From Flavobacteriales bacterium (GTDB taxonomy: Bacteria; Bacteroidota; Bacteroidia; Flavobacteriales_F; PHOS-HE28): a stretch of 64,000 bases of DNA. The stretch spans positions 1-64,000 of the forward strand of contig JADJKO010000001.1 in the NCBI GenBank assembly GCA_016705955.1, in the 5' to 3' direction. The notes under the pieces were generated by a model that was not told the DNA's origin, ran no database searches, and was given only the letters and a program-made list of their open reading frames with translations. This document shows, piece after piece, positions 9,536 to 18,831 of the stretch. The first letter of the stretch is position 1, and the number at the start of each line of letters is the position of its first letter. The position numbers were made by a program, and so were the translations under genes.

Positions 9536-10168
9536 ATGGCACGGTCCATATATACCGTCCGGCTCGGAATAGCCGGGATCACCCCAACGGCCCTGGTGGA
9601 AAAGGGACGGAACAACGTGGCGATGCTCACGGGCAACATCGCCTTCGCCACGCCCACGCCGACGTTGCCGACGATCACGGCCGCATGCGACGCGGCGGAC
9701 GCGGCGAACCAGGCGTACGACTTCAACCGCGGCAAGGTGGAGAAGCAGACGCGCGATAAGCGCTTCGCCGAACTGCTGGACCTGATCCGCGAGCTGGGCG
9801 GCTACGTGCAGGCGCACTGCACCAACGACAAGGACCTGATCCTGAGCACCGGTTTCGACGTCCGCCGTCGCAGCGAGCCGCTGGGACCGCTGGCCGCACC
9901 GAAGAACGTGCAGGCGCTGGTGACCCCCTTTCCGGGTACGCTGAAGGTGCGCTGGAGCGGCGTACGCGGCCGCAGCATCTACGTGCTGGAGATGACGGCG
10001 ACCGATCCGCTGGATCCCGCCGGCTGGAAGGTGAAGGTGAAAGGCAGCAAGAACCGGTACGAGATCACCGGCCTGAACAGCAACACGGTGTACACCTTCC
10101 GCGTAACGGCGCTGGGTGCCGCCGGAGCGAGCCCGGTGAGTGATATCGCGAGCGCGAAAGCAGCGTGA
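9536..10168 (+). CDS. Fibronectin type III domain protein
   Basis: A 210-residue protein. Residues 1-115 form an alpha-helical region with LTGNIAFATPTPTLPTITAA and KRFAELLDLIRELGGYVQ; residues 120-210 form one FN3 domain (APKNVQALV, KNRYEITGLNSNTVYTFRVTA). No signal peptide or sorting domain is visible, so it may be cytoplasmic or an element of a phage-tail-like or surface assembly. The architecture of a helical LTGNxxFPTP-type region plus FN3 is common in Bacteroidota and without known function. The ATG at 9536 is chosen because upstream in-frame sequence is the 21-bp repeat array. Downstream lies a long repeat field. Confidence 0.7.
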   Translation: MARSIYTVRLGIAGITPTALVEKGRNNVAMLTGNIAFATPTPTLPTITAACDAADAANQAYDFNRGKVEKQTRDKRFAELLDLIRELGGYVQAHCTNDKDLILSTGFDVRRRSEPLGPLAAPKNVQALVTPFPGTLKVRWSGVRGRSIYVLEMTATDPLDPAGWKVKVKGSKNRYEITGLNSNTVYTFRVTALGAAGASPVSDIASAKAA

Positions 10169-10280
10169 TCGACAACGCATGGAGCGGCCGCGCCGGCATC
10201 GGTCGGGGCCGCTCCTGTGTTCGGGCCTATTCCTAATTGGAATGGTATGCACCCCACCAGAACCCAACAACAGCGCGCAC

Positions 10281-10831
10281 GTCACTCCGGAAGCCCGACG
10301 GACAAGGGCCGTCATCCCGGCGAACGCCGGGACGGAGTCTCGCAAAGGATCAGCGTGTGCGGATCGGCTTCGGTCACTTACGAGATGCCGGATAGCCGCG
10401 ACCGCACGGGCCCACCCACATGGCTTCCGGCATGACGTCCGTAGGGGGGTGACGAACGTCGCAACCCCAGCGGGTACGTCACCCCGGAAGCTCGACGGAC
10501 AAGGGCCGTCATCCCGGCGAACGCCCCCACAGGACACGTCACTCCGGAAGCCCGACGGACAAGGGCCGTCATCCCGGCGAACGCCGGGACGGAGTCTCGC
10601 AAAGGATCAAGGAGTGCGGATCAGCTTCGATCACTTACGAGATGCCGGATAGCCGCGACCGCACGGGCCCACCCACATGGCTTCCGGCATGACGTCCGTT
10701 GGGGGTGGCGATCAACCTTCACTACGAACAACCCACGCCTGTCCTGAGCACCCCGAACAACGATCAACGTTCACTACGAACAACCCACGCCTGCCCTGCG
10801 CCCCTCGAACAACCCTCACCACGAACAACGC
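10281..10831. repeat. Dispersed-repeat field between FN3 protein and hypothetical gene
   Basis: Bases 10281-10448 and 10538-10705 are two near-identical copies of a ~168-bp unit starting GTCACTCCGGAAGC and ending in CATGACGTCCGT; a third partial copy covers 10478-10525. Each contains the hairpin CATCCCGGCGAACGCCGGGA. From 10706 to 10831 follow three copies of an AAC-rich motif (TTCACTACGAACAACCCACG). No gene is visible between 10169 and 10927. A related CACTCCGG...CCGGAGTC hairpin follows ald at 30496. Confidence 0.75.
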
Positions 10832-10927
10832 TTCCCTTGCCCAATGCGCTCGGGATCACCGCTCCTTGCTTCGCAGTACCATGCGAGCGTGGGAGAGTCC
10901 GCGGAGGTTCAACGAGGACCTTCTGCG

Positions 10928-11503
10928 TTAATCCCCCAGCCTCTTCATCACCAACGCATCCACCTGCTCGAAGAGCGTGTCGGGTTCGTAGGTGCGCCAA
11001 TCCAACGTGTTCAAGCGGCCGCCGAGCAGGAAGTACTGATCGATGTTCGCTTGTTGCATGTCCTCCACCACGTGGTCGCGGAAGTTGAGCAGTGCGATCC
11101 AGCCACCGGCGTCGCAGGTCTCCTCGAACCACTCGCTGTAATACTCGTCATCGCTTGTGTGGAAGTTGAGCACGTTCTCCCCGATGAGGATGAACTTGCT
11201 GATGCCTTGCGCCATCAGGTGCTCCACGATGTTGCGCTTGAGGATCATCACATCGTTGTGGAGCAGGTCGTTCCACTCGCCGATGAGTTCGATGATCGCA
11301 TAGCCTTCATCGTACTCCGCGAAGAGGATCTTCAAGTAAAGCGTGGTGCTCCCGAAGTCGTCCCACTGCGGATGGATCAGGTGATCGTACACCGCTTGGG
11401 TGTAGTGGATCTCACTGTGCTCCTCACCGAAGAACGGGGAGCGGTCGTCCTCCTCGCCCGTGTACTTGTGGCGCCAGTTCCAGAAAGGCTCGAGGTCGTG
11501 CAT
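10928..11503 (-). CDS. Conserved hypothetical protein next to ABC ATPase
   Basis: A 191-residue acidic soluble protein, not assigned to a family. It begins MHDLEPFWNWRHKYTGEEDD, has YLKILFAEYDEGYAIIEL and a region ILKRNIVEHLMAQGISKFIL, and is rich in Trp, Asp and Glu with no signal peptide or membrane segment. The start at 11503 lies 24 bases after the ABC ATPase stop, so the two are probably co-transcribed. This start is preferred because the sequence upstream in frame belongs to the end of the ATPase gene. Function unknown. Confidence 0.65.
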   Translation of the reverse strand: MHDLEPFWNWRHKYTGEEDDRSPFFGEEHSEIHYTQAVYDHLIHPQWDDFGSTTLYLKILFAEYDEGYAIIELIGEWNDLLHNDVMILKRNIVEHLMAQGISKFILIGENVLNFHTSDDEYYSEWFEETCDAGGWIALLNFRDHVVEDMQQANIDQYFLLGGRLNTLDWRTYEPDTLFEQVDALVMKRLGD

Positions 11504-11526
11504 GGCAAGCGTGAACGCTGCAAAGG

Positions 11527-12147
11527 TTACTTCAGTGCGCTCGTGTCGATCTGACGATCGCACAACTCATGCTCCGCTGCCTGCCTGTTGCTCGCGATCA
11601 CCACCGTGCGTCCTTCCGCGTGCTTCGGTAATAGATCCCGGTACCATGCGATCGCTTCCGCATCGAGGTTGCTCGCCGGTTCATCCAGCAAGAGAAGTGG
11701 TGTATCACTCAGGATCGCGAGGGCGAGTTTGAGGCGCTGCTTCATGCCGCTGCTGAAGTGCAGCACGGGCTTGTCCATGGCGTGATCGAGGTAGGCGATG
11801 CGTGCGAGTTCCTCCGTCGTTATCCCTTGCATCAAAGGCTTGAAGCGTGCGTGGAAGTCGATGGTCTGTCGCAGCGGAAGGTCCTCATAGAGGTTGAGGT
11901 AGGGCGCCGCGATACTGATGCTGCGATACAACGCATCCGCAGGAACTCCTGCGCCTTTGTGGTGATGTGTGATGGTCCCATGTGAAGGCATGAGTATCCC
12001 GCCGATCACTTGCAACAAGGTGCTCTTGCCGCTGCCGTTGGGTCCGAGGATGGCCGTGCGGCTGCCGCTGGCGAGTTCGACGTTCACGCCGTGGAAGACC
12101 TGCTCTCTTCCGAACTGTTTCGCGATGTCCTGTAGGCGGATCTCCAT
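11527..12147 (-). CDS. ABC transporter ATP-binding protein
   Basis: A 206-residue single ATPase domain with Walker A GPNGSGKST (about residue 38), a Q-loop region, signature LHFSSGMKQR and Walker B LLLLDEP followed by an SN-type D-loop and an H-loop-equivalent VIASNR. The canonical switch histidine appears replaced by asparagine in TVVIASNRQ, so hydrolysis may be altered. Short CcmA-like length suggests it pairs with a membrane protein not seen next to it. The ATG at 12147 starts MEIRLQDIAKQFG. It follows lpxA with about 65 bases of CATGTCCCC repeats between, and precedes a hypothetical gene. Confidence 0.85.
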   Translation of the reverse strand: MEIRLQDIAKQFGREQVFHGVNVELASGSRTAILGPNGSGKSTLLQVIGGILMPSHGTITHHHKGAGVPADALYRSISIAAPYLNLYEDLPLRQTIDFHARFKPLMQGITTEELARIAYLDHAMDKPVLHFSSGMKQRLKLALAILSDTPLLLLDEPASNLDAEAIAWYRDLLPKHAEGRTVVIASNRQAAEHELCDRQIDTSALK

Positions 12148-12154
12148 GGTGTGC

Positions 12155-12207
12155 GTTGGATCACATGTTCCCATGGCCACATGTCCCCATGGTCACATGT
12201 CCCCATG
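12155..12207. repeat. CATGTCCCC short repeats after lpxA
   Basis: Three to four near-copies of CACATGTCCCCATGG occur in tandem between the repaired lpxA stop (12212) and the ABC ATPase start (12147). Each unit contains the partial palindromes ACATGT and CCATGG. Confidence 0.55.
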
Positions 12208-12211
12208 CCTC

Positions 12212-12993
12212 TCATTCCGCCAAGCCGCGCATGATGCCCTTGGGGCTGTTGCGGATGAAGTCAGGATGAGGCCGCGCTCCGGGCTGCGCGGAAGCTGCTG
12301 CTCCACGTTCTGCACAGCGCGGTCCACGTTGTTGGTGCGCACGAAGATCTCGCGGTAGATGTCCTCGATGCGCGCGATCTGTTCATCATCGTAACCGCGC
12401 CGACGCAGGCCGATCACGTTCACGCCCACGTAGCTCAACGGTTCGCGCGCGGCTTTCACGAACGGAGGAACGTTCTTGCGCACGAGCGATGCACCGGCGA
12501 TGAAGCTGTGCGCGCCGATGTGGATGAATTGCTGCACGGCGACGTTGCCTTCCAGGATCGCCCAATCGTCGATGGTGACGTGGCCCGCGAGGTTCACGCT
12601 GTTGGCGATGACGATGTTATTGCCCAGGATGCAGTCGTGAGCGAGGTGGACATAAGCCATCAGCAGGCAGTTGGCGCCCACGGCGGTCTTCTCGCGATCC
12701 GCAGTGCCACGGTTGATGGTCACGCACTCGCGGATGGTGGTGCCATCACCTATTTCAGCGGTGGTGTGTTCACCGGCGAACTTGAGATCCTGCGGGATCG
12801 CACTGATGACGGCACCGGGGAAGATCCGGCACTTTTTGCCGATGCGCGCGCCGTCCATCAGCACGGCGTTGGATCCGATCCAACTGCCGTCACCGATCAC
12901 CACATCGCCGTACACACTCGCAAAGGGTTCCACGGTGACGTCCTTGCCGAGCTTCGCATCGGGGTGGACGTAGGCGAGCTTCGAGATGCTCAT
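12212..12993 (-). CDS. lpxA: UDP-N-acetylglucosamine acyltransferase LpxA, frameshift near C-terminus
   Basis: About 260 residues. LpxA transfers 3-hydroxyacyl from ACP to UDP-GlcNAc, the first step of lipid A synthesis in the cytoplasm. Hexapeptide repeats of the left-handed beta helix run through residues 1-190, with MAYVHLAHDCILGNN carrying the catalytic His region, and the helical C-terminal domain follows (VNVIGLRRRGYDDEQI). One base is missing near 12260: the other frame gives the normal ending FIRNSPKGIMRGLAE and a stop at 12212. The ATG overlaps the lpxC-fabZ stop (ATGA), so the two are translationally coupled. The cluster order lpxD, lpxC-fabZ, lpxA is standard for Bacteroidota. Confidence 0.95.
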
Positions 12994-14459
12994 CGCACAG
13001 GCGCTTTTGTGGGCTTGCCTTCGGGTGCGGCCTCCTTCGCCAGGTCCTCCGGCGTCTTGTCCTTCACGATCTGCGCCAGCATCTCGGCTTCCACGGCAGC
13101 CTGGCCGTTCACATAACCCACACCTTTCATGTGGACGATGCCGCGACGGATGGGTGTGATCAATTCAAGGTGGAAGACGAGCGTATCACCGGGGATCACC
13201 TTGCGGCGGTAACGGATGCCATCGGTCTTGAGGAAGTACGTGGTGTAGTTCTCCGGATCGGGCACTTTGCTCAAGGCGAAGATGCCACCCACCTGCGCCA
13301 TCGCTTCCACTTGCAGCACGCCGGGCATCACCGGGTTGCCGGGGAAGTGTCCGGTGAAGTGCGGCTCGTTCATGGTCACGTTCTTCACGCCCACGATGCT
13401 GGTCTCATCCATGCGCATCACTTTATCCACCAAGAGGAAGGGATAGCGGTGCGGCAACATCTTGTGGATGTCGTTGATGTTGAACAGCGGTTCCTTGCTG
13501 AGATCCAGGTGCGCCACGGGGTTCTTGTCCTCCTCCCGCATCTTCGCCTTCAGGCGCTTCGCGAAGCTGGTGTTGCCGAAGTGGCCCGGACGCGCAGCGA
13601 GGATGTGGCCCTTGATCGGGCGACCGACCAGCGCGAGATCGCCGATGATGTCGAGCAGCTTGTGGCGTGCCGGTTCGTTGAAGAACTTCAGGTCGGTGGT
13701 GTTCAGCACGCCGTTGCGGCGGATCTCCACCTCCTGGTATTCACGCCCCAGCGTTTTCGCCAGGTCCTTCAGTTGATCCTTGGTGGTGCCTTCGCGGTCT
13801 TCAAGGACGATGGCGTTGTTGAGGTCGCCGCCCTTGATCAATCCGGCCTTGGCCAGTTGCTCCAGTTCGCGCAGAAAAACGAACGTGCGACACGGGGCGA
13901 TCTCGTCCTTGAACTCCTCCGAGCGGTACATGCTCGCGTGCTGCGTGCCCAGCACGGCGCTGTTGTAATCCACCATTACGGTGATGCGGAATTCACCGCC
14001 GGGGGCAGGGACGGCGAGCATCTCAGTGCCGCGCTCCTCGGTCTCGAACCAGATGGGATCGCGGAGGACGAACCAGTTGCGGGGCGCGTCCTGTTCCTCC
14101 AAGCCGACGCTCTCGATCGCATTGACGAAGGCCAGCGCGCTGCCGTCCAGGATGGGTACTTCGGGGCCGCTGAGTTGCAGCAGGCAATTGTCCACCCCCA
14201 GCGCGTAGAGCGCTGCAAGGACATGCTCGGTGGTGTTCACGACCACGTCGCCCTTGCCGAGGGTGGTGCCGCGTGCGGTGCTCACCACCAGGTCGGGGTC
14301 GGCATCGATGATGGGCTCGCCATCGAGGTCGGTGCGCTGGAACTTGTAGCCGTGACCGATCGGGGCCGGGCGGAAGGTGAGGGTGACGGGTTCGCCGGTG
14401 TGCAGGCCCACGCCCTTCACCGTAGCGCTGCCCTTCAGGGTGTGCTGTTTATCGCTCAT
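12990..14459 (-). CDS. lpxC-fabZ: Bifunctional LpxC deacetylase / FabZ dehydratase
   Basis: A 489-residue fusion typical of Bacteroidota. Residues 1-310 are LpxC, the zinc deacetylase that commits UDP-acyl-GlcNAc to lipid A: TTEHVLAALYALGVDN gives the first zinc His, and HKLLDIIGDLALVGRPI gives the His-X3-Asp pair. Residues 330-470 are FabZ, the 3-hydroxyacyl-ACP dehydratase: MLPHRYPFLLVDKV and FTGHFPGNPVMPGVLQVEAM with its catalytic His and Glu. The ATG at 14459 (MSDKQHTLKG) is chosen because sequence upstream in frame is low-complexity repeat. A TACCTTCG box lies 30 bases upstream. The FabZ half also serves fatty-acid synthesis, so the fusion couples both pathways. Confidence 0.97.
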   Translation of the reverse strand: MSDKQHTLKGSATVKGVGLHTGEPVTLTFRPAPIGHGYKFQRTDLDGEPIIDADPDLVVSTARGTTLGKGDVVVNTTEHVLAALYALGVDNCLLQLSGPEVPILDGSALAFVNAIESVGLEEQDAPRNWFVLRDPIWFETEERGTEMLAVPAPGGEFRITVMVDYNSAVLGTQHASMYRSEEFKDEIAPCRTFVFLRELEQLAKAGLIKGGDLNNAIVLEDREGTTKDQLKDLAKTLGREYQEVEIRRNGVLNTTDLKFFNEPARHKLLDIIGDLALVGRPIKGHILAARPGHFGNTSFAKRLKAKMREEDKNPVAHLDLSKEPLFNINDIHKMLPHRYPFLLVDKVMRMDETSIVGVKNVTMNEPHFTGHFPGNPVMPGVLQVEAMAQVGGIFALSKVPDPENYTTYFLKTDGIRYRRKVIPGDTLVFHLELITPIRRGIVHMKGVGYVNGQAAVEAEMLAQIVKDKTPEDLAKEAAPEGKPTKAPVR

Positions 14460-14488
14460 GAGTTGTTCCGCCGCATGGCGGAGCCGGG

Positions 14489-14496
14489 CGAAGGTA
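14489..14496 (-). promoter_or_regulatory. Candidate -7 box (TACCTTCG) for lpxC-fabZ
   Basis: Matches the Bacteroidota -7 element TAnnTTTG in 7 of 8 positions, 29 bases before the ATG. No clear -33 TTTG is seen. Confidence 0.35.
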
Positions 14497-14575
14497 GGAG
14501 AGGGGTGGAAAGGAGAAGGAAGGCACGCGGATGATGGAGGAGGAGGTTCACGCGGAGGCGAGAAAGGAAGAGGTT

Positions 14576-14668
14576 CACGCAGAGGCGCAGAGAACGCAGA
14601 GAACACAGAAGTCAGCCCACTGCAAATCGGTATTGCGTTCTCCTCTGCGTTCTCTGCGCCTCTGCGTG
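14576..14668. repeat. CTCTGCG-family inverted repeat between lpxC-fabZ and lpxD
   Basis: Left arm 14576-14603 (CACGCAGAGGCGCAGAGAAC...) pairs almost perfectly over 28 bp with right arm 14638-14668 (...TCTCTGCGCCTCTGCGTG). The loop is about 34 bases. The same family fills 34190-35060. It could act as a terminator within the lpx cluster or simply be a mobile repeat. Confidence 0.7.
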
Positions 14669-14690
14669 AGATGGGCTCAACACCCTCTGC

Positions 14691-15737
14691 TCAGCGCTTC
14701 TCTTTCTTCAGTTCCGCCAGCTCCTTCTCCAGTGCGTCGATGCGTTTCTGGAGTTCGGGCAGTTTGCGGAAGACGACCTGACTGCGATCGTGCAGGGGTT
14801 TGGGGAATGCGGGTGATCCTTGGATGACCGAGCCGTCCTTCACGTGACCGCCGATCCCGCTTTGCGCAGCGATCTGCACGTGGCTGCCCACGGTGAGGTG
14901 ACCGGCGATGCCGACCTGACCGCCGATCTGGTTGTGGTCGCCCACTTTGGTACTGCCGGCGATGCCGGTCTGGGAAACGATGACGTTGTGTTTGCCGATA
15001 TCGGCGTTGTGGCCCACCTGGATGAGGTTGTCCAACTTGGTGCCTTCGCGGATGTAGGTGGTGCCGAGCGTGGCGCGATCGATGGTGGTGTTCGCGCCCA
15101 CTTCCACGCGGTCCTCGAAGACCACGTTGCCCACCTGCGGCATCTTCTCGTATTCGCCCTTGGCGTTGGGCACGAAGCCGAAGCCATCGGCCCCGATCAC
15201 CGCACCGCTGTGTACCACGCAGTTCGCGCCCATCACCGTGCCGTGGTAGATCTTCACCCCGGCGTGGATGCGCGTGTTCGCGCCGAGCTTCACGCCGTCG
15301 CCGATGTAGCAGTTGGGGAACACCTTCACGCCGTCGGCCAGCACCACATCATCGCTCACATAGCTGAAGGCGCCGATGTACACGTTCTTGCCCAGTTTCG
15401 CGCTCGGGCTCACGAAGCTGGGTTGCTCGATGCCCTTCTTGTCGTACCGCAGTTCGCTGTTGCGCTCCAGCAGTTGCGTGAAGGCCATGCGCGGATCGGC
15501 CACGCGGATCAGCGTGAGCGTGCTCGGCAGCGGTTGCGCCGGTTTGAAATGGCGCGCCACGATGGCGATGGTGGCCTTCGTGCGGTAGATGTGCTCGGTA
15601 TAGATCGGGTTGGCCAGGAAGGTGAGCGTACCGCTGCGCGCCTCCTCGATCTTGGCGAGGTCGTTCACCAGCACCTGCGGATCGCCATCCACTTCTCCTT
15701 CCAGGAGCTCGGCGATCTGTTCCGCGGTGAACTGCAT
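14691..15737 (-). CDS. lpxD: UDP-3-O-acylglucosamine N-acyltransferase LpxD
   Basis: A complete 348-residue protein. LpxD adds the second (N-linked) acyl chain in lipid A synthesis. The N-terminal uridine-binding domain (residues 1-100) is followed by hexapeptide repeats (100-310) with GADGFGFVPN and LIQVGHNADIGKHNVIVSQ, which carries the catalytic His, and a C-terminal coiled segment rich in Glu/Lys (ALEKELAELKKEKR). It is the first gene of the minus-strand lpx cluster. In related genomes an HD hydrolase gene usually lies directly upstream; here nearly 10 kb of accessory genes separates them. Confidence 0.96.
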   Translation of the reverse strand: MQFTAEQIAELLEGEVDGDPQVLVNDLAKIEEARSGTLTFLANPIYTEHIYRTKATIAIVARHFKPAQPLPSTLTLIRVADPRMAFTQLLERNSELRYDKKGIEQPSFVSPSAKLGKNVYIGAFSYVSDDVVLADGVKVFPNCYIGDGVKLGANTRIHAGVKIYHGTVMGANCVVHSGAVIGADGFGFVPNAKGEYEKMPQVGNVVFEDRVEVGANTTIDRATLGTTYIREGTKLDNLIQVGHNADIGKHNVIVSQTGIAGSTKVGDHNQIGGQVGIAGHLTVGSHVQIAAQSGIGGHVKDGSVIQGSPAFPKPLHDRSQVVFRKLPELQKRIDALEKELAELKKEKR

Positions 15738-15740
15738 GCT

Positions 15741-16304
15741 TCAGTAGGTGATCGGGATGGCCACTTTCGTGCGGTCCCAGATCAGGGTGAGTTCAACAGG
15801 ATCCTTATCGGTATCCACCGCGATGCGGAATTGCTCCACTTCCTCGGCGAGTGTGTCCACAGGGATCTTCACGGCTGCGATGTCGGCCTCCGGATCGCGT
15901 TGGGCCACGCCATCCATATCCACACCCCACGAGTACATCCTTCCATTGAGGTACACGGCCCAGGCATCCTCACCGGGTAGCGTCCAGAGCGTGTACTTGC
16001 CTGCCTTCACAGGCACGCCACCGAATGTGATGTCCTTGTTCACGGAAAACGTGGTGGCTTCATTCGCGCCCGTGCGCCACACTTTGCCGAAGGGTACCAG
16101 ACCACCGAAGATCACGCGGCCCTTCTTGTACGGGCGGCTGTAATCCACTTCCACCTGCACCCCTTCCGGACCACCTATATAGAAGGCGACGGTCTCCTCC
16201 GGGCTGGCCTTCTTGGTCTGGATCTTCTGGTAGCGCAGGACCGCCAGGATCACCACGACCAGTACGACCAGTCCAAGCAAGGTGCGTTTCCAGAATACGG
16301 ACAT
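15741..16304 (-). CDS. DUF2911 membrane-anchored protein
   Basis: A 187-residue protein with an N-terminal hydrophobic anchor (LLGLVVLVVVILAVL) and a periplasm-facing DUF2911 domain: QVEVDYSRPYKKGRVIFGG, WRTGANEATTF, KAGKYTLWTLPG. DUF2911 proteins are common in Bacteroidota and resemble small beta-sandwich proteins; no activity is known. It ends three bases before lpxD starts and follows the metal-binding-type protein gene by five bases, so the small genes may be co-transcribed with lpxD. Confidence 0.85.
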   Translation of the reverse strand: MSVFWKRTLLGLVVLVVVILAVLRYQKIQTKKASPEETVAFYIGGPEGVQVEVDYSRPYKKGRVIFGGLVPFGKVWRTGANEATTFSVNKDITFGGVPVKAGKYTLWTLPGEDAWAVYLNGRMYSWGVDMDGVAQRDPEADIAAVKIPVDTLAEEVEQFRIAVDTDKDPVELTLIWDRTKVAIPITY

Positions 16305-16308
16305 GCGA

Positions 16309-16791
16309 TCAGCGGGTGATCTCCTTCTTCACTTCCACCTCCTTCATCATCCCGTGGTGCATGTCACCATGATGCATGCCGTCACGCATCTCCATCTCCA
16401 CCCTGGTGCTGTCGCCCATGCGGTGTACCACCACGGTGCCACCCTCGATCGTGATCGTGGTGTCGCCTTGGAAACCGGCGGCTTCCAATCCCTTCACTAG
16501 CCCATGCACGTTCGCATCGCCATGCATGCCGCCACCTTTGCAGCAGGCCGCGCCCATTTTGTGATCGCAACCTTCCATGGCGCATTTGCCGCCCATGGTG
16601 CAACGCTCACCGCCATGCTCGCAGGCGGCCATGCCCTGGTGGCCCATGCCCATGCTGCAGTGGCCCATGCCACCGCGTTCACAGTCGCCACCGTGCCGAC
16701 TCCACGGTCCGCAGGTCAGGCAGCAAAGGATGTAGCCCAGAATGAAACTCAGGAAGCTGAAGAGGAGGATCTTGGCCCAGTTGGTATTCAT
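16309..16791 (-). CDS. Membrane-anchored Cys/His/Met-rich protein
   Basis: A 160-residue protein starting MNTNWAKILLFSFLSFILGY, a single N-terminal membrane anchor. Residues 25-100 contain about ten cysteines with many His, Met and Gly (CERGGMGHCSMGMGHQGM, CTMGGKCAMEGC), which looks like a soft-metal-binding segment for copper or similar ions. Residues 105-160 contain a beta-rich stretch (TTITIEGGTVVVHRMGDSTR) and end in a His/Met tail (GMHHGDMHHGMM). No family was recognised. The ATG at 16791 is preceded five bases away by a TACTTTCG box, so the transcript may be nearly leaderless. Confidence 0.65.
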   Translation of the reverse strand: MNTNWAKILLFSFLSFILGYILCCLTCGPWSRHGGDCERGGMGHCSMGMGHQGMAACEHGGERCTMGGKCAMEGCDHKMGAACCKGGGMHGDANVHGLVKGLEAAGFQGDTTITIEGGTVVVHRMGDSTRVEMEMRDGMHHGDMHHGMMKEVEVKKEITR

Positions 16792-16796
16792 GGGCA

Positions 16797-16804
16797 CGAA
16801 AGTA
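16797..16804 (-). promoter_or_regulatory. Candidate -7 box (TACTTTCG) for the Cys/His/Met-rich gene
   Basis: A TAnnTTyG match whose downstream edge is five bases from the ATG at 16791, which would give a leaderless or nearly leaderless mRNA. Confidence 0.4.
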
Positions 16805-16898
16805 GGCAGGGCGGCGGGTCGATGGGCGTGCAGCCGCATCACCACCCCGCGCATGAGCACGGTGGGGATCCGGATCGAACTGCGATGGCAACCCAGAC

Positions 16899-17036
16899 CT
16901 AATTCCCGAAAACCCTTCTTAGCAGATCGCTCGTGCGCGCTGCGGGATCCATGCGGATGCGCGCCTCCTCATCGGCGATGAGCACGAAGAGGCCATCGAT
17001 CGCTTTCTGCGTCACGTAGCGGTCCAGATCAGGGCT
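16899..17036 (-). pseudogene. Duplicate of the last ~45 codons of the DUF4197 gene
   Basis: The minus strand reads PDLDRYVTQKAIDGLFVLIA and ends LLRRVFGN with a stop, almost identical to the end of the DUF4197 gene at 18832-18970. Homology stops abruptly at about 17034. The copy keeps the frame and stop codon but has no start or body. The T9SS gene at 17190-18817 lies exactly between the copy and the true end. Confidence 0.8.
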
Positions 17037-17189
17037 GTGGTCGCATCTGATGGGTGATGCCATAGGAATTGCCAATGGATGCGGGTTACCCACTACGGAT
17101 GCTTTCGCATCCGCATGAGAGCAGGGAACTGGGATCGTGCGTAGGTTTAGTGCTGGTCTATACACATTTGAATTCATATCTCGAGTCAC

Positions 17190-18817
17190 ATGAAGCACAT
17201 CCATAGCCTTGTCCGCATCATACTCACGGCGCTACTAACGATGATCTGCTCCTCCACCCGGGCCCAGACCGTAGCGGTCATCGGCGAAGAAGGGCTGGAA
17301 TTCGACCATATTCAACGCCTGACCGATGGCAGTTATGTGACCAGCCACGTGATCAGTGGTTCGGAGGTCATTTCGAAGTTCGATGCGAATATGCAGTGCA
17401 TCTGGACCAAGGAGATCCAGATCCCGGGAGCGGTCACGTGGTGGCCAAGCCATACCACAGGGACAGCGGACGGCAACATGGTAGTTCTCGCCAATTCCGG
17501 GGCTGAGACGATCCAGGGTCCTGACCCCATGGGTATGGATGATTCGTTGGATGTGAGGATCGATCGGTACGGTTGAACCCCTCGGCAACGCCCATTTGGT
17601 CAAAGCGTATGCACTTCGTAACGACTTTGGCGTGGTTTTCTGATTACCAGCCGTTGAGCGTGAAGATGAACGACATCGGGGAATCGGTCGTGGTCCTTCG
17701 TAGTTCGGGAGGATTCCAATCGCAGAGGATGATCAGGATCTCCGCCAGCGGAGAGGTCCGTTGGATGGCCACATTCAGTGAATACCCTACGGTCGTGGAA
17801 GGATTCATACCGGACGGTTCCACGGCTTGCTACTTCACCTGTTCGACACAGGGGAACTCGGGCCCACTGGTCATCGGACTCGTTGACCAAGCTGGTGGGG
17901 TACAATGGACGAAGCGCATAACCTACACCCCCAACGCCAACATGAATGCCTTTTACGTCTGTGTAGGTTTTGACGGTAAGCTGCTGTTGGCGGGAAAGCA
18001 AAGCTCCAATGTCTTTCTGATGAAGATGGCAGCCGATGGGATGCCGGAGTGGTTCAGGCTTGTCACCACTGTACCGCCGGATGACCTCGGCGTGGGTTCA
18101 GCGCTCTATGGGATCGAGCCCACGTCGTATGGTTACATGGTTGTCAGGAACACAGCCTATCCCGCCCGGACTGTGGTGCAATATCATGCTTTGGACGGCT
18201 CGCTCTTAACTGGGTATAGTACGCGGACGCTAGCTGAGGGTGTGGTCACCAAGTCTCTCAATTTCTTCGAGATCGGCTCCGTTGGGGATGAGATCACCAT
18301 GTCGGGAGTGTACTACGTGCGCAATACACTCTTCAATCAAGAGGTTGGTAGGCCTTGCGTCACAACCCTGCCTTCGCAGCAACCGGGAGAGTGTTTCTTT
18401 GGTAGCGAGATCTTCGCAGAAATGCCTGTAGCCTTATCGGACCTGCTTGTTGAGGATATCAGTGTGGCATCCTTCCTTCCTGTACCGCCTGTTTCGGACA
18501 TCGCGGTGAACGTAGTGGATCTTCCACTCACCCCTATGTCATCACTCTGCGCGGAAGTAGGTTTGGAGGAGATCACTTCAACCAGCCCTTCTGTGATCTA
18601 CGATCCGGGATACGCTCTTGCCACCGTTCGCGGGATCCTTCCCGGACAACTCGTTTCGCTGCACAACGCATTCGGCCAGGATCTCGGAACGTGGCGTGTC
18701 CGATCCAATACAATGGACGTGTCCTTGGACAACTTGCCCTCGGGGCCGGTACTTGTCACCGTGCGTGACGCCCAAGGTGGGCTGTTGCTCAGTCAGAAGT
18801 TGATAATGGTGCGGTAG
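17190..18817 (+). CDS. Secreted protein with T9SS-type C-terminus, one frameshift
   Basis: About 542 residues after repair of one missing base near 17574 (GGTT-GAAC). The N-terminus has a signal peptide (IILTALLTMICSSTRAQ). The body is a beta-propeller-like series of short segments (DGSYVTSHVISGSE, GKLLLAGKQSSNVFLMK). The last 75 residues (GILPGQLVSLHNAFGQDLG to KLIMVR) have the pattern of a type IX sorting domain, so it is probably exported across the outer membrane. It lies on the opposite strand to its neighbours and between direct repeats of the DUF4197 gene end, suggesting insertion as a unit. No enzymatic motif was recognised. Confidence 0.7.
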
Positions 18818-18831
18818 AGAGGACAACGATC

